Positions 14,213-20,195 of a stretch of 20,195 bases of DNA are shown piece by piece. Position numbers and translations under genes: made by a program. Position 1 is the stretch's first letter, and every line of letters starts with the position of its first letter. This DNA comes from Ruminococcus sp. UBA3800 (GTDB taxonomy: Bacteria > Bacillota > Clostridia > Oscillospirales > Ruminococcaceae): NCBI GenBank assembly GCA_002368715.1, contig DFEO01000133.1:1-20195 (forward strand), read 5' to 3'. The notes below the pieces were generated by a model that did not search any database, was not told the origin of the DNA, and saw nothing but the letters and a program-made list of their open reading frames with translations.

Positions 14213-14497
14213 ATGTTAAGAAAGGTTTTGAGAACTGCCGGATTTGCTCTTATAAGCATGAACACGGTCCTGGGACCGACAGTTGCCTTTGCCGACAGCT
14301 CCGACTCTGTTATGGGTGCCTGCATCGGCGCACCTGTTGTGGGGATTATCACAGGAGCCGTTCTTGTTAGTATGAGCAGAACGAAGCATCATGCAACAAA
14401 GGCAGACAAGTATATAAACTCGGATCTTGATATGATGAGGCAGTATGACAACTATGTCAGGACCACGACCGATAAAAGAAGGATAAACAACGACTGA
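14213..14497 (+). CDS. Small secreted/membrane protein, first gene of the SPFH operon
   Basis: From ATG 14213, which has GGAGG (14201-14205) 7 nt upstream, the protein has 94 residues. A signal peptide (MLRKVLRTAGFALISMNTVL, with a likely cut after VAFA at 27) is followed by a glycine/alanine-rich membrane span (about 32-54) and a charged tail of about 40 residues rich in Arg, Lys, Asp and Asn. If the signal is cut the C-tail would be cytoplasmic. I do not recognise a family. Its position, in place of pspA ahead of ydjG-, ydjH- and ydjI-like genes and only 14 bp from the next start, suggests it works with them at the membrane. The open frame extends to 14168, but that start has no ribosome site. 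Confidence 0.7.
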   Translation: MLRKVLRTAGFALISMNTVLGPTVAFADSSDSVMGACIGAPVVGIITGAVLVSMSRTKHHATKADKYINSDLDMMRQYDNYVRTTTDKRRINND

Positions 14498-14511
14498 GGA
14501 GGGCATTTTTT

Positions 14512-15600
14512 ATGGCTAACATTTCTTACAAGTGCCCGACCTGCGGCGCTGAGATTTTCTGGACAGCAGCTGAAAACTGCTTTCACTGCGAATACTGCGA
14601 TGATAAGTTCTCTCTTGAAGAGCTTACTGCGGCTGTCGAAAACCAGAAGGCCGATGCACTGAGCGAGGAGAATGTGCAGAAGCACGAGGAGATCGAAGAA
14701 GGCGAGTATTCACAGTCAAATGATGGAACTGTGGGAAATGATCTGGTAAAATACACTTGTTCACACTGCGGTTCGGAGATAATTACAGACCGCTCTACGG
14801 CTGCGACCGTATGTGTATACTGCGGCAACTCGGTTGTTATGGGCGAGCAGATAATAAATGACTTTGCTCCCAAGTATATCATCCCGTTCAAAGTGCCAAA
14901 GGAAAACTGTATGAGCGCCTTTGCTAAATTTGCAAAGAAACCGCTGACACCAAAGAAGTTTGATGTAAATTCCGTTGTGGATAAGCTTCAGGGCGTATAC
15001 ATCCCTTTTTGGCTCTATTCCGGCACCTGCCACGGAAACATCAAATGCGAATGCTACAATGAAAAAACGTGGCGTGACAACAAGTATGAATATACCGAAA
15101 AGACATACTATGATGTGCTCAGAGACGGTCAGCTCGACTTTGAGAACGTGCCTGTTGATGCTTCATCGAAGACCGAGAACGATGCGATGGACTCTATCGA
15201 ACCGTTCGATTTCAAGGAAATGAAGCCTTTTAACCCCGGCTATCTTTCAGGTTATCTGGCAGAGCGTTATGACGAGGACAAAAAGACCTGCTATCCAAGA
15301 GCTCAGGAAAGGATAGAGAACACGACAAAGGATGAGCTTGTAAAGACCTGTAATTACGATAATGTGAATGTCAGGATGTATAACAGAAACACCAAGATAA
15401 AAAACGTTGACTATGCAATGCTGCCTACCTGGCTGTTCTACACTACATATGAGGAGAAGAAATACTTCTTTGCAATGAACGGTCAGACAGGAAAGTTTAT
15501 AGGAAATCTTCCTATTGACAAGCTGAAGCTTACTGTGTACTCGCTCATCGGCGCTGTCGGCGGAGGTATCCTGGGCTATCTTATCGCAGGTATGATGTAA
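14512..15600 (+). CDS. YdjG-like zinc-ribbon membrane protein
   Basis: The 362-residue protein has two zinc ribbons at the N-terminus: C8-x2-C11 with C26-x2-C29, and C83-x2-C86 with C101-x2-C104 (TFIIB-like). Between them is an acidic linker. The central region (about 120-335; PFKVPKENCMSAFAKFAKK, QGVYIPFWLY) is typical of proteins annotated as TFIIB-type zinc ribbon proteins or YdjG, and a C-terminal span (about 342-361) anchors it with the bulk in the cytoplasm. In B. subtilis YdjG, with YdjH and YdjI, helps place PspA at the membrane. A helicase label sometimes given to such proteins is not supported by any motif here. GGAGG lies 8-10 nt upstream of the ATG. Family assignment is good, molecular function unknown. 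Confidence 0.75.
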   Translation: MANISYKCPTCGAEIFWTAAENCFHCEYCDDKFSLEELTAAVENQKADALSEENVQKHEEIEEGEYSQSNDGTVGNDLVKYTCSHCGSEIITDRSTAATVCVYCGNSVVMGEQIINDFAPKYIIPFKVPKENCMSAFAKFAKKPLTPKKFDVNSVVDKLQGVYIPFWLYSGTCHGNIKCECYNEKTWRDNKYEYTEKTYYDVLRDGQLDFENVPVDASSKTENDAMDSIEPFDFKEMKPFNPGYLSGYLAERYDEDKKTCYPRAQERIENTTKDELVKTCNYDNVNVRMYNRNTKIKNVDYAMLPTWLFYTTYEEKKYFFAMNGQTGKFIGNLPIDKLKLTVYSLIGAVGGGILGYLIAGMM

Positions 15601-15622
15601 GGAACGGAGCGTTGTTATTCAG

Positions 15623-16315
15623 ATGACATCAGCACTAATTATAAAAATAACGATATGGACGATAGTTGCGGTAACAGCGGGTTTCACCGTTTATAAGATA
15701 TCGGTGGGTGTCAAAAAGGCCGGTGAGCTTGTGGACACTATAAAAAAAGCTACCGACAGTGCTGCCTCTGTTCCTATGAGCATCTCGGGTGCCGAAGGGC
15801 TTATGCGGCAGAAGGTAAAGCGTGACTTCCCCGGGTTTGATGCGGATTATGCCGGCGAGATCGTAAGATCGGCGATAAGCACATATTTTGCTGTGCTGAA
15901 TGAGCGGACCGGAGCAGACAGGCTGAGGGAATACTGTACCGAAGCATTTGTGCTTGAGGTCGAGGCTATGCTGGACATCAACCAGGAGACCTATGACAAG
16001 GTGAAGATACATAAAGTTGCAATGAGCGACTACCGCAAGCTTGATACCGAAGCCGTGATAACTTATCAGGCCGCTCTTGAATATCAGCCTAAAAATAAGT
16101 TTCTTCAGCAGCACGTTTATGAGGCTAAATATGTTTACCACCTCACGGATGACGGCGACGGCGAACTTGCAAGCCTGCGCTGCCCTTACTGCGGAGCTCC
16201 GATAACAGCAGTCGGTGCTAACAAGATCTGTGAGTACTGCGGCGGCGAACTTGCGAACAGAGAGATATCTGTTGAAAGGACCTGGAAGGTAAACAAAATA
16301 TACAGATCAAGATAG
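15623..16315 (+). CDS. YdjH-like membrane protein with Tim44-like domain and zinc ribbon
   Basis: The 230-residue protein has an N-terminal membrane span (about 4-27), a Tim44-like domain (about 60-175, beginning with AEGLMRQKVKRDFPGFDADY, the usual family start), and a C-terminal zinc ribbon, C187-x2-C190 with C203-x2-C206. Tim44-like domains bind membranes or partner proteins. The layout fits YdjH of the B. subtilis pspA-ydjGHI operon. The best ribosome site, GGAACGGAG (15601-15609), is 13 nt from the ATG, longer than its neighbours', which may reduce its expression; no better in-frame start was found. It lies 22 bp after the ydjG-like gene. Family assignment is fairly confident, its biochemical role is unknown. 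Confidence 0.7.
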   Translation: MTSALIIKITIWTIVAVTAGFTVYKISVGVKKAGELVDTIKKATDSAASVPMSISGAEGLMRQKVKRDFPGFDADYAGEIVRSAISTYFAVLNERTGADRLREYCTEAFVLEVEAMLDINQETYDKVKIHKVAMSDYRKLDTEAVITYQAALEYQPKNKFLQQHVYEAKYVYHLTDDGDGELASLRCPYCGAPITAVGANKICEYCGGELANREISVERTWKVNKIYRSR

Positions 16316-16318
16316 TAA

Positions 16319-16333
16319 CGGTCGCTAAGACCG
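16319..16333 (+). other. Small intercistronic hairpin before the SPFH gene
   Basis: CGGTC (16319-16323) pairs with GACCG (16329-16333), loop GCTAA, immediately after the ydjH-like stop. It has no T-run and is too short for a terminator; an mRNA processing or stability element is possible. Confidence 0.3.
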
Positions 16334-16366
16334 ACTATATAACTAAACACGAAAGGAAGAATCACT

Positions 16367-17776
16367 ATGGGATTAATTAAAGCAGCTATTGGCGCTGTTG
16401 GCGGCAAGCTCGGTGATGAATGGACCGAATATTTCCGTTGTGACGGTATGGGTCAGAAGACATTCTGCATCGCCGGGACCAAGGTAAGCAATGTCAGAGG
16501 AGGAAGCAATTCAAAGGGAACGGAGTCTTATATTTCAAACGGCTCGGTGTTTGATGTTGCTATCAATCAGGCAGCTCTGCTCGTTGAGGACGGCAAGGTC
16601 CACGACCTAGTTGTTGCTACTGACAACGACCTGGCAGGTCAGTACAGATATGATTCGTCTGTGGCTCCCTCGCTTCTCGGCGGAGGACTCAAGGACTTTA
16701 TCCCCTCTCTCAAGGATATCGGAAGCCGTTTTACCGCAGGCGGTATGGCAAAGCACACGATGCGTCTTGTTTACATCAACCTCAGACCTATGGTCGGAAA
16801 CAAGATCGGCTTCGGCAATGTTCCTTTCCGTGACGGCGAAATGAACCTTTCGCTCAACGCTCAGGGACATGGAGAGTTTGAGCTGAAGATCGTTGATCCC
16901 GTAGCCTTTTATGAGAATAATATACACGACATAAGCCAGCCGTTCGTTTCCGATTCGGGCGAGGGCGCTGCGTTTATGAGCCAGCTCAAGACAGATATGA
17001 AGCCTAAGTTCGGCATTTGTATCTCAGAGCTTTCAAAGAAGCAGATCCCTTACGATCAGATCATCGCCTATGCTGACGATCTTGCTGACATAATGAACCA
17101 GAAGCTCACAGACAAATGGACAGACAAGGGCGTACAGCTCAAGAGCCTGTCGGTAGAGCTCAATGTTGATGAAGAGAGCAAGAAGAAGATCGCTCAGTTC
17201 CAGGAAGCAGATGCTGCAAACCGTTATGGAAGACTCGGCGCTATGGATGCTATGTCCGTTAACAGAGCCCGTGAAGCAGCAGCTTCAAACACCGCCGGCG
17301 CATTTACCGGATTTATGGGAATGGGCTTCGGAGGAAATTCCTTCAACCAGAACGCTCAGATGGCAGGCGGACTTTACGGCAATCAGGGCGGAGCTCCCGG
17401 ATATAACCCCGGCGGTGTTCCCCAGCAGCCGATGGGCGGCGCTCCTATGGGCGGCTTCCAGCAGCCACAGCAGCAGCCTGCTCAGGATCCCAATGCGTGG
17501 GTATGCGAATGCGGAACACAGAACACAGGCAAGTTCTGCCAGAACTGCGGAAAGCCTCAGCCGGCTCCGGCTCCTGCTGCATCCGCTGACGGATGGACCT
17601 GTGTTTGCGGAACAGTGAACCAGGGCAAGTTCTGCCAGAACTGCGGTCAGCCAAAGCCTGCAGGCGCACCTCTTTACAAGTGCGATAAGTGCGGCTGGAC
17701 ACCTGCTGATCCCACTAATCCGCCCAAGTTCTGTCCTCAGTGCGGCGATGTGTTCGACGACAAGGACAAGCAGTGA
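16367..17776 (+). CDS. YdjI-like SPFH-domain protein with three C-terminal zinc ribbons
   Basis: The 469-residue protein begins with the MGLIKAAIGAVGG / LGDEWTEYFRCDGMG signature of YdjI-type SPFH proteins (also annotated as virion core protein-like), has an SPFH domain through about residue 260, a helical segment (SKKKIAQFQEADAANRYG), a Gly/Met/Pro/Gln-rich linker (about 305-377), and three zinc ribbons. The first two are near-repeats with CxC knuckles (C380, C382, C391, C394 and C412, C414, C423, C426; each around GKFCQNCG), the third is C439-x2-C442 with C456-x2-C459. SPFH proteins form ring or scaffold assemblies on membranes; B. subtilis YdjI recruits PspA to the membrane. AAAGGAAG is 8-9 nt before the ATG. 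It is the last gene of the operon. Confidence 0.85.
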   Translation: MGLIKAAIGAVGGKLGDEWTEYFRCDGMGQKTFCIAGTKVSNVRGGSNSKGTESYISNGSVFDVAINQAALLVEDGKVHDLVVATDNDLAGQYRYDSSVAPSLLGGGLKDFIPSLKDIGSRFTAGGMAKHTMRLVYINLRPMVGNKIGFGNVPFRDGEMNLSLNAQGHGEFELKIVDPVAFYENNIHDISQPFVSDSGEGAAFMSQLKTDMKPKFGICISELSKKQIPYDQIIAYADDLADIMNQKLTDKWTDKGVQLKSLSVELNVDEESKKKIAQFQEADAANRYGRLGAMDAMSVNRAREAAASNTAGAFTGFMGMGFGGNSFNQNAQMAGGLYGNQGGAPGYNPGGVPQQPMGGAPMGGFQQPQQQPAQDPNAWVCECGTQNTGKFCQNCGKPQPAPAPAASADGWTCVCGTVNQGKFCQNCGQPKPAGAPLYKCDKCGWTPADPTNPPKFCPQCGDVFDDKDKQ

Positions 17777-17796
17777 TATAACAAATATCAGATACG

Positions 17797-17830
17797 GCAC
17801 CTCTGCACTTTTTGCAGGGGTGCTTCTTTA
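17797..17830 (+). terminator. Rho-independent terminator of the SPFH operon
   Basis: GCACCTCTGCA (17797-17807) pairs with TGCAGGGGTGC (17813-17823) over 11 bp with one G-U, loop CTTTT, followed by TTCTTTATT. It separates the SPFH operon from purB. Confidence 0.9.
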
Positions 17831-17865
17831 TTGGTAAAAATAAGGTTAAATTATATGCAAGTTAC

Positions 17866-17894
17866 TTGCAAATGAGTGAGATATATGTTATAAT
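17866..17894 (+). promoter_or_regulatory. Sigma-A promoter of purB
   Basis: TTGCAA (17866-17871) and TATAAT (17889-17894) are separated by 17 bp, with an extended -10 TG at 17886-17887. The leader of about 60 nt contains only a small hairpin (TGCCC/GGGCA, about 17915-17936). No purine riboswitch fits in so short a leader. Confidence 0.8.
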
Positions 17895-17959
17895 AGTTTT
17901 GTAATTTTTATTTTTGCCCGGTAATATCTGTGGGCATACCTAATGAAAGGAAGATATCA

Positions 17960-19396
17960 ATGACAAACAGCTACGAAAGCCCGTTTTGCACACGTTATGC
18001 CAGCAAGGAGATGCAGTTCATCTTCTCGGCGGACAAAAAATTCACCACTTGGAGAAAACTGTGGGTGGCGCTCGCAAGAGCCGAGATGAAGCTCGGCCTT
18101 CCCGTTACTCAGGCTCAGGTAGACGAGCTTGAAGCTCATATTGATGATATTGACTATGAAAAGGCTGCGGAATATGAGAAAAAATTCCGCCACGATGTTA
18201 TGGCGCACGTTCACACCTACGGCGATGCCTGCCCGGGTGCTGCCGGGATAATCCACCTTGGCGCAACCAGCTGCTATGTCGGTGACAACACAGACATTAT
18301 CATTATGAGAGATGCTATGCAGGTGGTCAAGAGAAAGCTTGTAAAGGTCATTTCTCAGCTTGCGGTTTTTGCAGATAAGTATAAGGCTATGCCATGTCTT
18401 GCTTATACACATTTGCAGCCTGCTCAGCTGACAACTGTCGGCAAGAGAGCTACGCTGTGGTGCAACGAGCTGCTCATGGACCTTGAAGATCTCGATTTCC
18501 AGATGAAAAGACTGAAGCTGCTCGGCTCTAAAGGAACGACCGGAACTCAGGCAAGCTTTATGGAGCTATTCCACGGGGATACGGACAAGATAAAGGAGCT
18601 TGAAAAGCTGATCGCCGAGGAAATGGGCTTTGAGGCTGTGGTCCCTGTTTCGGGTCAGACGTATTCAAGAAAGGTCGATTTTGCGGTTTGTCAGGCTCTT
18701 GCTGCTATCGCTCAGAGCGCTATGAAGTTCGGAAACGATATAAGGATTCTTCAGTCCTTTAAGGAGATAGAGGAACCCTTTGAGAAAAACCAGATAGGCT
18801 CTTCCGCTATGGCATATAAACGTAATCCTATGAGAGATGAGCGCATCTGCTCGCTTGCAAGATATGTTATTTGCGACGTTCTCAACCCTGCATTCACATC
18901 CGGAACACAGTGGTTCGAGAGAACGCTTGATGACTCGGCAAACAAGAGGATATCCGTTGCCGAAGCGTTCCTGGGCGTTGACGCTATACTTAACATAATG
19001 CTCAATGTTACCGACCCTGAAAACGGTCTTGTTGTCTATGAGAAGATCATAAGAAGAAGAGTTATGGCCGAGCTGCCCTTTATGGCTACCGAGAACATCA
19101 TGATGGATGCTGTTGAAAACGGCGGCGACCGCCAGGAGCTGCATGAGAAGATAAGACAGCTCTCTATGATAGCGGGCGCCCATGTAAAACAGGAAGGCCT
19201 TGACAATGACCTTTGTGAGCTTATCCTTCAGGAGCCGATGTTCGGGATGACAAGGGAAAAGATGGACGAGATAATGAAGCCCGAAAACTTTATCGGAAGA
19301 TGCCCTCAGCAGGTAGACGAGTTTATTGAAAACTGTGTTAAGCCCGTGCTCGAGGAGAACGGCGTTTCCGATGACGTTGCGGAGATAAATGTATAA
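17960..19396 (+). CDS. purB: Adenylosuccinate lyase
   Basis: The 478-residue enzyme catalyses two fumarate-releasing steps of purine synthesis: SAICAR to AICAR and adenylosuccinate to AMP. The superfamily signature GSSAMAYKRNPMRDE is at about 280-294, HTYGDACPGAAGIIHLGATS (about 90-110) and AYTHLQPAQ supply active-site histidines. Its sequence resembles the longer, animal-type ADSL branch (SSAMPYKRNPMRSER in human), not the shorter B. subtilis PurB of about 430 residues. The frame opens at a GTG at 17930, but ATG 17960 has AAAGGAAG 6-7 nt upstream and gives a normal N-terminus. No other pur gene is adjacent. The following gene begins on the next base after its stop. Confidence 0.95.
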   Translation: MTNSYESPFCTRYASKEMQFIFSADKKFTTWRKLWVALARAEMKLGLPVTQAQVDELEAHIDDIDYEKAAEYEKKFRHDVMAHVHTYGDACPGAAGIIHLGATSCYVGDNTDIIIMRDAMQVVKRKLVKVISQLAVFADKYKAMPCLAYTHLQPAQLTTVGKRATLWCNELLMDLEDLDFQMKRLKLLGSKGTTGTQASFMELFHGDTDKIKELEKLIAEEMGFEAVVPVSGQTYSRKVDFAVCQALAAIAQSAMKFGNDIRILQSFKEIEEPFEKNQIGSSAMAYKRNPMRDERICSLARYVICDVLNPAFTSGTQWFERTLDDSANKRISVAEAFLGVDAILNIMLNVTDPENGLVVYEKIIRRRVMAELPFMATENIMMDAVENGGDRQELHEKIRQLSMIAGAHVKQEGLDNDLCELILQEPMFGMTREKMDEIMKPENFIGRCPQQVDEFIENCVKPVLEENGVSDDVAEINV

Positions 19397-20005
19397 ATGG
19401 AGACAAGTCAGATAAGCAAGGGTGCAGACGCTCTGGTGCAAAGGCTTGTCAGCGCAATGACCGTGAACGGTCAGATCCACGCTGAGTCTGTGGTCTCGGC
19501 AATGGGCTGTCTTGCAGGCTATGCCTGTCAGGCAGATGTGAGGAGCGAATATATCGTTTCAGGGTCTGCTTCGGAGAGCGATGTGTTCGATGTTTTCTCC
19601 GATAAAAACGGAAAACGCTATTATTTCGGCGAGCTTACCGACAGACTGCTTATCGGTGACGGTTATTCTCTTCTGGCTATGCTCAGCACTCTGAAAGCAG
19701 ATATGCCGGATATTGAAGAGATAATGAGATATGTTTCATCAAGCGCCGGCAGCGAACGTTTCGGCAAAGTCAGGAACTGTTCGGTCGGTGACGATATGTT
19801 TTCGTATCTTAAAAACCTGTGGCAGCCGATGTGCGCTCTGGCTATCCCCTACTGTGATAAGAGCGAACTGCACATAGTGTTCGGTGCCGCACTGACAAAG
19901 CTTGTGCTCGCCCTTTCAAAACAGGGTGCAGACCTTAAACGAATGATAGGGATCGCTATGGAGAGCGCTGTAAGTATGAGCAGAGTCGATATAGGATCAC
20001 TATAA
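19397..20005 (+). CDS. Uncharacterised 202-residue protein coupled to purB
   Basis: I do not recognise a family. The ATG directly follows the purB stop codon, with GGAG (19381-19384) 12 nt upstream inside purB, so translation is probably coupled. The protein is soluble-looking, without signal peptide or clear span. It has a helical N-terminus (SKGADALVQRLVSAMTVNGQ), a central acidic/aromatic stretch (SDKNGKRYYFGELTDRLL) and a C-terminal hydrophobic helix pair (IVFGAALTKLVLALSKQGAD, then GIAMESAVSMSRV). Base composition matches its neighbours, arguing against recent transfer. Its fixed position suggests co-expression with purB but gives no specific function. Confidence 0.7.
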   Translation: METSQISKGADALVQRLVSAMTVNGQIHAESVVSAMGCLAGYACQADVRSEYIVSGSASESDVFDVFSDKNGKRYYFGELTDRLLIGDGYSLLAMLSTLKADMPDIEEIMRYVSSSAGSERFGKVRNCSVGDDMFSYLKNLWQPMCALAIPYCDKSELHIVFGAALTKLVLALSKQGADLKRMIGIAMESAVSMSRVDIGSL

Positions 20006-20015
20006 GGATGAAGAT

Positions 20016-20195
20016 ATGAAAAGACACATTGCCTTAGTTTTTGCTGCACTGCTGCTGACGTCCTGTACGGAAGCGGCTGACAGCCGCAATAGCAGAGATA
20101 TAACCAAAGCTCAGGAACCTGAGATCATCCGTGAAGAAAGCTCTGACAGCGACGAAAGCTTTGCCGTATCGGATGCGCAGGACGAGGATTTTCCC
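20016..20195 (+). CDS. Lipoprotein, 5' part only
   Basis: The first 60 codons of a gene that leaves the window. The N-terminus MKRHIALVFAALLLTSC is a lipoprotein signal peptide with lipobox LTSC (C17 to be lipidated), so the product should be tethered to the outer face of the membrane. After it comes a long acidic, Ser/Glu/Asp-rich low-complexity linker (EESSDSDES and onward), as in many surface lipoproteins. AAGGA lies 7-8 nt before the ATG, and the gap to the previous stop is 10 bp, so it is probably the third gene of the purB transcript. The functional domain lies outside the window. Confidence 0.75.
   Translation, partial: MKRHIALVFAALLLTSCTEAADSRNSRDITKAQEPEIIREESSDSDESFAVSDAQDEDFP

Noticed and set aside
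17285..17800. A 171-codon minus-strand frame opposite the SPFH gene's linker and zinc ribbons
   Set aside because: It is a by-product of the repetitive Gly/Gln/Pro/Cys codons and crosses the operon terminator's approach without own signals.
17895..17959. A purine riboswitch upstream of purB
   Set aside because: The leader is only about 60 nt and contains one short hairpin, without the three-way junction and loop sequences of that class.
18665..19480. A 271-codon open frame on the minus strand opposite purB
   Set aside because: It lies wholly antisense to a clear enzyme gene, has no ribosome site or promoter, and its composition is what the codon use of purB would create.

Overview
The window looks like ordinary chromosome from a Gram-positive Clostridia bacterium, most likely a Ruminococcus-like member of the Oscillospiraceae. 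The basis is moderate G+C, strong AGGAGG-type ribosome sites, near-consensus sigma-A promoters with 17-bp spacers, a spore-type SleB hydrolase, a YdbC-type PC4 protein, a PepV-type dipeptidase, and a YdjG/YdjH/YdjI-like zinc-ribbon/SPFH cassette. The genus is an inference. I see no phage, insertion sequence, CRISPR array, tRNA or rRNA gene inside the window.

Layout. At 1-235 a strong leftward promoter with an rRNA-leader-like sequence fires off the left edge, and a sigma-G-like promoter faces right into a SleB-type cortex hydrolase (236-919). A previously easy-to-miss 38-residue membrane peptide lies on the minus strand (980-1096) with its own promoter and a terminator shared with sleB. Then come a 650-residue polysaccharide flippase and a small YdbC/PC4 single-strand-binding protein (1360-3582), and a ROK-family repressor that has lost its sugar-kinase residues (3788-5032).

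From 5200 to 9973 six genes run head to tail. The first three encode an ExbB/TolQ/MotA-type proton channel subunit, an ExbD/TolR-type partner with a long coiled-coil insertion, and a second membrane-anchored protein with an ExbD-like outer domain but no proton-carrying Asp. No outer membrane or TonB is expected in such a cell, so this is the best candidate for an undescribed system. It is followed by a patatin-like lipase (behind a hairpin that sits between its ribosome site and its start), a membrane-anchored metallophosphoesterase, and a PepV-like dipeptidase.

A convergent terminator separates these from tyrA (prephenate dehydrogenase, minus strand, TTG start), which diverges from uvrC-folC (10950-14098). 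A sigma-A promoter at 14108-14136 then drives a four-gene set: a small secreted/membrane protein followed by YdjG-, YdjH- and YdjI-like proteins (zinc ribbons, Tim44-like domain, SPFH domain). In Bacillus subtilis the equivalent genes follow pspA and work with PspA in membrane stress; here no PspA is present and the small membrane protein occupies its place. The window ends with purB, an unrecognised 202-residue protein directly abutting it, and the start of a lipoprotein gene.
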